The position numbers and the translations under genes are program-made. This document shows positions 25,012 to 31,788 of a stretch of DNA of 33,540 nucleotides, in pieces; position 1 is the first letter of the stretch; every line of letters starts with the position of its first letter. The notes beneath the pieces are model-generated. The model worked only from the letters and a program-made list of their open reading frames with translations. It had not been told where the DNA came from and did not search any database. The stretch is from Paracraurococcus ruber (GTDB taxonomy: Bacteria > Pseudomonadota > Alphaproteobacteria > Acetobacterales > Acetobacteraceae), in assembly GCF_004353985.1 (NCBI RefSeq), contig NZ_SMOA01000052.1:1-33540 (forward strand). Direction: 5' to 3'.

Positions 25012-26007
25012 ATGCTGCTCGAAGTACCGGTCATCGACGTCGCGCCCTTCCATGCCGGCGACGCCGCCACCAAGCGCGCCATCGCCGCGCAGGTGGGCCG
25101 CGCGGTGAACGACATCGGCTTCCTCGTCATCACCGGCCATGGCGTAGATCCCAACCTGATTGCCCGGGTGCAGGCCGCGTCCAACGCCTTCTTCGACCTG
25201 CCCGAACCCGACAAGCTGGCGGTGCTGCGCCCGGCGCCGGACATCACGCGCGGCTATATCCCGCTGGAAGCCGAGAGCGTCGGCCGCAGCCAGGGCCTGG
25301 ACGTGCCGGGCGACCTGAACGAGAGCCTGATGATCGGGCCGGTCGATGTGCCGCCGGGCGACCCGTATTTCTTCGGGCCGGCGGCGGGCAAGCATTTCCA
25401 CCCCAACCTCTGGCCCGCGCGGCCGGCGGACCTGCAGCCGCTCTACGAAGCCTATTTCCGCGCCATGGGCAGCCTCGCGGAGGACCTGATGGCGATGTTC
25501 GCCCTGGCCCTCGACCTGCCGGAGACCTTCTTCGCCGACAAGATCGACCGCCACATCAGCCGGCTGCGCGTGCGCAACTACCCCGCGCCCCTGGTGCCGC
25601 CGAAGCCCGGCCAGCTGCGCGCCGGGGCGCATTGCGACTACGGCTCGCTCACCATCCTGCGGGCGGAGGACAAGCCGGGCGGGCTGCAGGTGCTGAACCG
25701 CGCCGAGCAATGGGTGGACGTGCCGATCGCGCCGGACAGCTACATCGTTAATATCGGGGAGCTGATGGCGCGCTGGACCAATGGCCGCTGGAAGGCGACA
25801 CTGCACCGCGTGGTGAACCCGCCGATGGACCAAGCTGCCGCCTCGCGCCGCCTGTCGCTGGTGTTCTTCCACAACCCGAATTACGACGCGCCGGTGGCGG
25901 CGCTGCCTGGGACGGTGGCGGAGGGCGAGGCGCCGCTCTTTCCGCCGACCACCAGTGGAGACCATCTGCGGGCGCAGTTCGTCAGGACGCAGGTGCAGGC
26001 CGCCTGA
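25012..26007 (+). CDS. 2-oxoglutarate/Fe(II)-dependent oxygenase, isopenicillin-N-synthase-like
   Basis: A 331-residue oxygenase that should use Fe(II), O2 and usually 2-oxoglutarate to hydroxylate or oxidatively cleave a small molecule. The N-terminal DIOX-N domain is recognisable (VPVIDVAPFHAGD; NDIGFLVITGHGVD). The iron triad is His207 and Asp209 in AHCDYGSLTIL and His265 in ATLHRVVNP; the 2-oxoglutarate-binding R-x-S is Arg280-Leu-Ser282. It closes the hyuA-hyuB-amidase operon. The combination of an oxidative enzyme with ATP-dependent ring opening suggests that substrate is hydroxylated before or after hydrolysis. It is convergent with livF, with a copy of the two-hairpin element between the genes. 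Confidence 0.92.
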   Translation: MLLEVPVIDVAPFHAGDAATKRAIAAQVGRAVNDIGFLVITGHGVDPNLIARVQAASNAFFDLPEPDKLAVLRPAPDITRGYIPLEAESVGRSQGLDVPGDLNESLMIGPVDVPPGDPYFFGPAAGKHFHPNLWPARPADLQPLYEAYFRAMGSLAEDLMAMFALALDLPETFFADKIDRHISRLRVRNYPAPLVPPKPGQLRAGAHCDYGSLTILRAEDKPGGLQVLNRAEQWVDVPIAPDSYIVNIGELMARWTNGRWKATLHRVVNPPMDQAAASRRLSLVFFHNPNYDAPVAALPGTVAEGEAPLFPPTTSGDHLRAQFVRTQVQAA

Positions 26008-26010
26008 CCA

Positions 26011-26085
26011 GCGCCTTGGGAGGGGCGCCGCCCCTCCCAAACCCACCCCGCCAAGGGCCGAAAGGCCCCTGGACCCCTCGGGTCA
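26011..26085 (+). repeat. Composite two-hairpin intergenic element, copy C
   Basis: Stem-loop 1 is 26016-26025 paired with 26031-26040 (10 of 10 bp, loop cgccg). After the linker acccacccc, stem-loop 2 is 26051-26059 with 26064-26072 (8 of 9 bp), closing on GAAA at 26060-26063, followed by ggacccc. It fills the gap between the convergent oxygenase and livF genes, and its end overlaps the livF stop codon. It is the best-formed of the three copies and probably a bidirectional terminator. Confidence 0.65.
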
Positions 26086-26817
26086 GGCCGCCTTGCGGCG
26101 GCCGAGATAGGCGTCCAGCACGCGCGGGTCGTTGGCCAACTCGCGCGAAGCGCCGTCGAACAGCATCCGGCCGTTCTCCATCACATAGGTACGGTCGGTG
26201 ACCGACAGCGCATAGGACGCCATCTGCTCCACCAACAGGATGGACAGGCCTTCCTTGTTCAACTGCGCCAGCACCGGGAAGAGCATGTCGAGAATGACGG
26301 GGGCGAGGCCGAGCGACAATTCGTCGATCACCAGCAGCCGCGGGCGGGACAGCAAGCCGCGCGCGATCGCCAGCATCTGCTGCTCCCCGCCCGACAGCGT
26401 GCCGGCTTCCTGCGCCAGCCTCTCCTTCAGCCGCGGGAACAGCGTCAGCATCCGATCCTCATCGGCCGCCACGCCCTGCGGGTCGCTGCGCAGCCGGCTG
26501 TAGCCGCCCAGCAGCAGGTTCTCCCGCACCGTCTGGTCGGCGAAGATCATCCGCCCTTCGGGCACCATCGCCAGGCCGCGCGCCACCATGCGGTGGCTGG
26601 GCTGGCCGGTGGTGTCCTCCCCGCCGAAGGCCACGCGGCCGCCCGCGGGTGACAGCACGCCGGCGATGGCGCGCATCAGGCTGCTCTTCCCCGCGCCGTT
26701 CGAGCCGATGACGCCCACGAATTCGCCAGCGCCGACATGCAGGTCCACGCCCCGCACCGCCTCGATCCGGCCATAGGAGACGCGGATGCCCTCCGCCTGC
26801 AGCAATGGCGCGCTCAT
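26083..26817 (-). CDS. livF: Branched-chain-amino-acid-type ABC transporter ATP-binding protein LivF
   Basis: One of the two ATPase components of a Liv-type importer, acting on the cytoplasmic face of the inner membrane. The 244-residue sequence has Walker A GSNGAGKSS at about 38-46, the LivF-specific ARGLAMVPEGRMIF, signature LSGGEQQMLAIARGL, Walker B LLVIDELSLGLAP and the switch region LLVEQ. The start ATG at 26817 overlaps the livMG stop by ATGA. It is the last gene of livK-livH-livMG-livF. Confidence 0.96.
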   Translation of the reverse strand: MSAPLLQAEGIRVSYGRIEAVRGVDLHVGAGEFVGVIGSNGAGKSSLMRAIAGVLSPAGGRVAFGGEDTTGQPSHRMVARGLAMVPEGRMIFADQTVRENLLLGGYSRLRSDPQGVAADEDRMLTLFPRLKERLAQEAGTLSGGEQQMLAIARGLLSRPRLLVIDELSLGLAPVILDMLFPVLAQLNKEGLSILLVEQMASYALSVTDRTYVMENGRMLFDGASRELANDPRVLDAYLGRRKAA

Positions 26818-28667
26818 TGGGCCGGCACCGTGGCCTGGGCGGCGGGCGCGCCATGGCCGAAATAGGCCTCGATCACCGCGCGGTCGTCCTGCACCTGCTC
26901 GGGCGGGCCGTCGGCGATCACCTCGCCATGGTCCAGCACGGTCACGCGGTCCGACACGGCCATGATCATCTCCACATGGTGCTCCACCAGGATCACCGTC
27001 ATCCCGCGCGCCGCCAGGCCGCGGATCAGCGCGACCAGGTCCTCGATCTCGCCATGGGTCAGGCCGGCCGCCGGTTCGTCGAGCAGCAGCAGCTTGGGCC
27101 GCAGCGCCAGCGCGCGGGCGATCTCCAGCCGGCGCTGATGGCCGAAGGGCAGGTTGCGCGCCTGCTCCCCGGCGAAGTCGGTCAGCCCCACCACCTCCAG
27201 CAGCAGCCGCGCCTCGGCCAGCCTCTCCCGCTCCTCCCGCAGGAAGCGCGGCAGGCGCAGCAGCGTCTCAGCCAGGGTGGCCTGGTAGCGGATGTGGCAG
27301 CCGACCAGCACATTCTCCAGCACCGTCATGCGACCGAACAGCTCGGTATTCTGGAAGCTGCGCGCGACGCCGAGCCGCGCCAGGACATGCGGCGGCTGGT
27401 CCTTCACCGCCTGGCCGAACAAGGTCACCGTGCCGGCGCTGGCGCGGTAGAAGCCGGAGACGACGTTCAGCAGGCTGGACTTGCCGGCGCCGTTCGGGCC
27501 GATCAGGGCATGGACCGTGCCCGACCGCACCTCCATGTCCACCATGTTCACCGCCGTCAGCCCGCCGAAGCGCAGCGTCAGGTCGCGAGTGATCAGGGTG
27601 GCCTGGCCAGGCTCGTCGCGGTCCTGCGTCAGGGCGTCGAAGCCCGGGACGAAATGCGGCCAGGCGCCGGTCTGCCGCTCCTGCGCGCCCCGCCCAGCCA
27701 GCTTAGCGCGCAGCCGGGCCAGGCCGCCGACGATCCCTTCCGGCATCAGGAACAGCACCAGCGCCAGCAGGGCCCCATAGGCGAAGGTCTGCCATTCTTG
27801 CAGCCCCTGCAGCGCCTGGGACGCCGCGAACAGCACCGCCGTGCCCACCACCGGCCCGGCCAGCGTGCCGCTGCCACCCAGGATGGTCATCAGCAGCAAT
27901 TCGATGGAGGCGCTGAATGTGAAGGTCTCGTAGTTCACGAACAGCGCCAGGTTGGCGAACAGCCCGCCGCCCAGCCCCGCCAGCCCGGCCGAAATCGCAA
28001 ACGCCAAGGTCCGCGTGGCGGTGACGTTGATGCCCAGCGCGCGGGCGGCATTCTCCGATTCCGCCGTCGCGCGCATCGCCCGGCCGTAGCGGCTGCGTGC
28101 CAGCGCCCATTGCACCCAGAGCGCGAGCATGAGGCAGACGGCGATCAGGTAGTAGTAGTTGAAGCCGGCAGCGCGCGTCGCCATCAGCCGCTCGCCGAAC
28201 AGGGTCGGGCGCGGGATGCTGGCGAGGCCGGAGGCGCCGCCCGTGAAGGACACCCATTCGCGCAGCACATTCACGAAGACGAAGCCGAAGGCGATGGTGA
28301 TCACCGTCAGGTACAGCGCCCGCACCCGCACCGTGGGGAAGGCCAGCACCGCGCCCATCAGCGCCGGCACCAGCACCGACGCGGCGAGGCAGGCGGCGAA
28401 GGGCCAGTCGGCCCGCAACGCCAGCAGCGCCGCGGCATGCGCCCCCAGCCCCATCAGCGCCGCCTGGCCGAGCGAGACGAGGCCGGCGAAGCCCACCAGG
28501 ATGTTCAGCCCGATGACGACGATGCCAAGGATCATCGCCCGCATCACCAGGCGAAGCTCGTAGCTGGTGGGGAAGCGGGTATCCAGCAGGTCGCCGAGAT
28601 AGGGGAAGATGCCGATCGCCAGCGCCAGCAGGGCGGCCGCGATCCAGCCTCCGGTGCGCGCGATCAT
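26814..28667 (-). CDS. LivM-LivG fusion: ABC transporter permease with ATP-binding domain
   Basis: A single 617-residue frame joins two Liv components that are usually separate. Residues about 1-310 are a LivM permease with around ten membrane segments and the motifs VGFAGLVSLGQAALMGLGAHA, NALALGIN-like ARALGINVTATRTLAFAISA, and the ILGGSGTLAGPVVG loop that contacts the ATPase. After a linker near 330-365 (about GAQERQTGAWPHF to DEPGQATLI), residues about 366-610 are LivG with Walker A GPNGAGKSS, signature NLPFGHQRRLEIARAL, Walker B LLLLDEPAAGLTHGE and VEHHVEMI. The frame is unbroken. The ATG at 28667 overlaps the livH stop by ATGA. The fusion forces equal amounts of permease and ATPase. Confidence 0.93.
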   Translation of the reverse strand: MIARTGGWIAAALLALAIGIFPYLGDLLDTRFPTSYELRLVMRAMILGIVVIGLNILVGFAGLVSLGQAALMGLGAHAAALLALRADWPFAACLAASVLVPALMGAVLAFPTVRVRALYLTVITIAFGFVFVNVLREWVSFTGGASGLASIPRPTLFGERLMATRAAGFNYYYLIAVCLMLALWVQWALARSRYGRAMRATAESENAARALGINVTATRTLAFAISAGLAGLGGGLFANLALFVNYETFTFSASIELLLMTILGGSGTLAGPVVGTAVLFAASQALQGLQEWQTFAYGALLALVLFLMPEGIVGGLARLRAKLAGRGAQERQTGAWPHFVPGFDALTQDRDEPGQATLITRDLTLRFGGLTAVNMVDMEVRSGTVHALIGPNGAGKSSLLNVVSGFYRASAGTVTLFGQAVKDQPPHVLARLGVARSFQNTELFGRMTVLENVLVGCHIRYQATLAETLLRLPRFLREERERLAEARLLLEVVGLTDFAGEQARNLPFGHQRRLEIARALALRPKLLLLDEPAAGLTHGEIEDLVALIRGLAARGMTVILVEHHVEMIMAVSDRVTVLDHGEVIADGPPEQVQDDRAVIEAYFGHGAPAAQATVPAQ

Positions 28668-29539
28668 ACCTTCTTGAACTCCGCCTTGCCGAACAGGCCC
28701 TGGGGAAACAGCAGGAGCAGCAGCACCATCAGCGAGAAGCCGATGGCGTCGCGCGCCGCGGTGGAGAGATAGGCCTCGATGAATTTCTCCGACACGCCGT
28801 AGAGCACGCCGGCGATGACCACGCCGCGGGCATTGGCGATGCCGGCGATGATCGCGACCAGGAAGCCCTTCAGCCCGATGATGGCGCCCATCGTGGCGCT
28901 GGCTTGGATCACCGGCCCGATCAGCACGCCGGACAGGGCGCCCAGCAGGCCCGCCAGGCCGAAGGACAGCAGCGTCATCCGGTCGGCATCGATCCCGACC
29001 AGGCCGGCGGCGGTGCGGTTGTAGGCCACCGCGCGCATGGCGCGGCCGGTGATGGTGCGGCGATAGAAGAACTCCAGCCCCACCGCCACGACCAGCAGCG
29101 CCACGGGCAGCAGCAATTCCTGCGGGTAGATGCCGCTGCCGCCGATGCGCAGCGGCGCCTCCACCAGCGGCGTCTCCAGCCGGCGGGGATTGGACCCGAA
29201 CAGGGCGGTGGTCGCGCTCTCGATCATGGTGCCGACCGCGATGGTGGTCAGCATCCAGCCGATGGCATTGGCCTCGCGGTTGAAGGGCCGGACGAAGCCG
29301 CGCTCGATGGCGGCCGCCAGCAGCGCCGCGGCGGCGACCGCGCCCAGGCAGGCCGGCAGCAGAGGCACGCCGACATCCATCAGGACCACGGTCAGCACCG
29401 CGCCCAGCATGACGATGTCGCCGAAGTTGAAATTCACCGCCTTGGCGGCGGACCACATGACGTAGAAGCCCAGGCCCACCATGGCGTAGACGCTGCCCAC
29501 CGAAAGCCCGGTCAGCAGGTATTGCAGGATCGCTTCCAC
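28664..29539 (-). CDS. livH: Branched-chain-amino-acid-type ABC transporter permease LivH
   Basis: The second inner-membrane permease, 291 residues with about eight hydrophobic segments. LivH hallmarks are EAILQYLLTGLSVGSVYAMVGLGF at the N-terminus (here EAILQYLLTGL and GSVYAMVGLGF), VNFNFGDIVMLGA, RAMRAVAYNRTAAGLVGID and GLKGFLVAIIAGIANARGVVIAG. I chose the GTG at 29539 because a GGGAG lies 7 nt upstream and the product then begins at the usual family position; an ATG at 29575 would add 12 unconserved residues. It overlaps livMG by 4 nt and lies 179 bp downstream of the receptor gene. Confidence 0.93.
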   Translation of the reverse strand: MEAILQYLLTGLSVGSVYAMVGLGFYVMWSAAKAVNFNFGDIVMLGAVLTVVLMDVGVPLLPACLGAVAAAALLAAAIERGFVRPFNREANAIGWMLTTIAVGTMIESATTALFGSNPRRLETPLVEAPLRIGGSGIYPQELLLPVALLVVAVGLEFFYRRTITGRAMRAVAYNRTAAGLVGIDADRMTLLSFGLAGLLGALSGVLIGPVIQASATMGAIIGLKGFLVAIIAGIANARGVVIAGVLYGVSEKFIEAYLSTAARDAIGFSLMVLLLLLFPQGLFGKAEFKKV

Positions 29540-29668
29540 CGCTCGGCTCCCGGTGTTCCGGTTCGGCGGGGCCATCCGGCCCCGCCCTTTCGCAGGCCAC
29601 CGCGGCAGGCGGCCGGGCGCCCGTCGCGGCGGGCTCGCGTCACGCTGAAGGCGTACCGCCCGAGCGCC

Positions 29669-29704
29669 GCCGGGCTGCCGAAGGCAGTGGCGACGAAGCC
29701 CGGC
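29669..29704 (-). terminator. Intercistronic stem-loop between livK and livH
   Basis: gccgggct (29669-29676) pairs perfectly with agcccggc (29697-29704); a smaller nested hairpin gcc-gaa-ggc occupies 29677-29685. It starts 15 nt after the receptor stop. Such structures between receptor and permease genes commonly stabilise or attenuate the mRNA so that more receptor than permease is made. No T-run is present. Confidence 0.5.
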
Positions 29705-29718
29705 GACGGATCAGCGCG

Positions 29719-30933
29719 TCAGTTCCGCATGCCGTAGGGCGTCGCCTCGATCGGCATCAGCATGCCGTTGTGGAAGGCCTGCAGCTTGTAGTGCTCGGCC
29801 AGGATGGCGTCGTGGCGTTCCTGGTTGCCCTTGATGAAGGCGGGGCGGTAGTCGGCGATCAGCCCGGTGTAGTTCACCCGGTAGAAGGCATCGCGCAGCC
29901 GCGTCCGGTCATAGGCGCCGGCGATCTTCAGCGCCTCGGCCAGCATGTGCACCGCGTCCCAGGCATTCGCCATGGCGGAAGGCTGTTCCATGTCGGCCGT
30001 GGTGCGGATGCGGTCGGGGAACTTCGCCTTCATGGCATCGAAGGCGGCCTGCGCCTCGGGCGACAGCGGGCCGTTCCAGTTGAAGGTGCCGGCCACCATG
30101 ATGCCCTCGGCCAGCGGGCCGACGGCGCGGGCGAAGGCGGTGGTCAGGCCCCAGGCGGACACGATCTTCGGCCGGTAGCCGATGCGGTCCATGGACCGCA
30201 GCATGTTCGCGCTTTCCCGGTCGACGGCCCAGAGGACGATGGTGTCGACGCCGGCATCGCGCAGCCGGATCATCTGCGCCGACATGTCCTGGTCGCCGAT
30301 GTTGAAGGTCTCCCGCCCCGCCAGCGTCACGCCGGCGCGGCGCGCCGCCGCCTCGATATCGGGCAGCGCGCCCTGGCCCCAGGCAGTGCCTTCATAGACG
30401 AAGCCGATCTTGCCGCTGGCCGAGCGCGCCTTGGCCTGGTCGATCAGGTAGCCGGTGACCCAGCGATCCTTCATTGAGACGCGGAACATCCACTCGTTCT
30501 TGCCGTTCGGATGCTCGATCACCGCGGTCCCGGCGCTGATGGCGCCGATCCAGGGCAGGCCCATCTCGGCCAGCGGCTCGCGCAGGGCGATGGCGTTCGG
30601 CGTGCGGGCGCCGCCGAACATCACCACGCAATTGTCGCGTTCGCCGATGCGGCGGGCATTGTCCACGGCGCGGGCGGGTTCGCCGACATCGTCGTAGATC
30701 ACCAGCCGCAGCGGGCGGCCTAGCACGCCGCCGGCGGCGTTGATCTTCTCGAGCGCCGTCTCCAGCGTGATGCGCAGCATCAGCCCCTGGTTGGCCAGCG
30801 GCCCGGTCACCTCCATGGAGATGCCGATGCAGGGTTCCGCGCGCTGCGCCGCGGCGGGCAGCGCCACCGCGCCCGCGACGGCGGCGGCCATCGCCGTCCG
30901 TCGTGCTAACACCGTCCAAAGCCTGCCTGCCAT
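29719..30933 (-). CDS. Liv-type ABC transporter periplasmic substrate-binding protein
   Basis: The 404-residue receptor of the Liv importer. A signal peptide is clear: MAGRLWTVLARRTAMAAAVAGAVALPAAAQ. The mature part is a type-I periplasmic binding fold, with ISMEVTGPLANQG, ALEKINAAGGVLGRPLRLVIYDD (read as ALEKINAAGGVLG and RPLRLVIYDD), FGGARTPNAIALREPL and TAWGQGALPDIEAAARRAGV. The ATG at 30933 follows GGAGG at about 8 nt. It is the first gene of the transporter operon and diverges from def. Ligands of such receptors range from amino acids to amides, urea and aromatic acids. Because the operon converges on the hyu operon, a cyclic amide or ureide is a reasonable candidate. Confidence 0.92.
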   Translation of the reverse strand: MAGRLWTVLARRTAMAAAVAGAVALPAAAQRAEPCIGISMEVTGPLANQGLMLRITLETALEKINAAGGVLGRPLRLVIYDDVGEPARAVDNARRIGERDNCVVMFGGARTPNAIALREPLAEMGLPWIGAISAGTAVIEHPNGKNEWMFRVSMKDRWVTGYLIDQAKARSASGKIGFVYEGTAWGQGALPDIEAAARRAGVTLAGRETFNIGDQDMSAQMIRLRDAGVDTIVLWAVDRESANMLRSMDRIGYRPKIVSAWGLTTAFARAVGPLAEGIMVAGTFNWNGPLSPEAQAAFDAMKAKFPDRIRTTADMEQPSAMANAWDAVHMLAEALKIAGAYDRTRLRDAFYRVNYTGLIADYRPAFIKGNQERHDAILAEHYKLQAFHNGMLMPIEATPYGMRN

Positions 30934-31067
30934 GCTCGATCCTCCGCGTGGGGCGATCCGCGGCGGGAACGCCCGGGTGACAACGAAGTCATCTGCGGAG
31001 TGTTAAGCAATCATCGTGCCAGCTCTTGGGCCGGCGGGCCGGGGGGTGCGGCGGGCGGGCGGCGGCG

Positions 31068-31073
31068 TATACT
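31068..31073 (+). promoter_or_regulatory. -10-like box directly in front of def
   Basis: tatact matches the sigma-70 -10 consensus (TATAAT) at five of six positions and lies six bases before the A of the def start codon. With normal spacing, transcription would begin at or next to the ATG, giving a leaderless mRNA. Agreeing with this, there is no Shine-Dalgarno sequence in front of this ATG. No good -35 match lies 16-18 bp upstream. Confidence 0.4.
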
Positions 31074-31079
31074 CCGGCC

Positions 31080-31664
31080 ATGGCCGTCCTGAAGATCGCC
31101 CGCATGGGCCACCCCGTCCTGCTCGAGCGCTGCCGTCCCGTCGCCGATCCTGGCGCGCCTGCGATCCGCCAGCTGGTGCGGGACATGGTCGACACCATGG
31201 AGGATGCGCCGGGCGCCGGCCTCGCCGCGCCGCAGGTGCATGTGCCGCTGCGGCTGTTTGTCTTCCGCGTGCTGCCGGACCGCAGCACGGGCGCCCCGGG
31301 CGATGCCGTGGTCGGCAACACGGTGGTGATCAACCCGGTGGTGGAGCCGGTCGGCGAGGAGCGGCAGCTCCGCTGGGAAGGCTGCCTCTCGATCCCCGGG
31401 CTGCGGGCGGCGGTGCCCCGCTGGCAGCGGATCCGCTATGCCGGCGTCGATTGCGACGGCAATCCGGTATCGGCCGAGGTCAGCGGCTTCCATGCCGGCG
31501 TCGTCCAGCATGAATACGACCACCTCGACGGCATCCTCTACCCGATGCGCATGACCGATTTCGGCCGCATGGGCTTCACCGAGGAGATCGCCCGCGCCGG
31601 GGAGCTGGCGGCGCGGATGCCGGCGATCCACGCCGCCTGGGACCGCTTCGCCACCCCCGGCTGA
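31080..31664 (+). CDS. def: Peptide deformylase
   Basis: Removes the formyl group from the N-terminal methionine of new proteins in the cytoplasm. All three metal-enzyme motifs are present in the 194 residues: GAGLAAPQV (45-53), EGCLSIPG with metal ligand Cys102, and QHEYDHLDG with His144, Glu145 and His148. It is a stand-alone gene without the methionyl-tRNA formyltransferase gene (fmt) that often follows the housekeeping copy, so it may be a second deformylase. The ATG at 31080 gives the normal N-terminus (MAVLKIARMGHPVL). It lacks a ribosome binding site, see the -10-like box just upstream. It converges on the M20 hydrolase gene. Confidence 0.95.
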   Translation: MAVLKIARMGHPVLLERCRPVADPGAPAIRQLVRDMVDTMEDAPGAGLAAPQVHVPLRLFVFRVLPDRSTGAPGDAVVGNTVVINPVVEPVGEERQLRWEGCLSIPGLRAAVPRWQRIRYAGVDCDGNPVSAEVSGFHAGVVQHEYDHLDGILYPMRMTDFGRMGFTEEIARAGELAARMPAIHAAWDRFATPG

Positions 31665-31757
31665 GGCGCGGCGCTCGCCGCCGGGGCGGGCTGCCTGCGC
31701 TGCCGCTCATGCCACGGATGCCGGGCAAGGGTCGCAGGCCATCGCCCCATGGCCGGG

Positions 31758-31788
31758 GTAGCGCGCCCGGGACGCGAGCCCGCGCTAC
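31758..31788. terminator. Hairpin at the convergent def / M20 hydrolase junction
   Basis: gtagcgcg (31758-31765) pairs perfectly with cgcgctac (31781-31788). The right arm overlaps the TAG stop of the minus-strand hydrolase gene. It lies in the 120-bp gap between convergent genes, a typical terminator position; no T-run is visible. Confidence 0.45.

Noticed and set aside
23602-26046. Long minus-strand frame antisense to the second amidase and oxygenase genes
   Set aside because: A by-product of GC-rich codons; no recognisable motif, and it crosses three well-supported genes.
26805-28772. Long plus-strand frame antisense to the LivM-LivG fusion
   Set aside because: Gln/His/Arg-rich shadow of the ABC transporter gene.
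28668-29600. Apparent N-terminal extension of the LivM-LivG frame through livH
   Set aside because: The extension is out of frame with livH and has no membrane segments. The ATGA overlap fixes the start at 28667.
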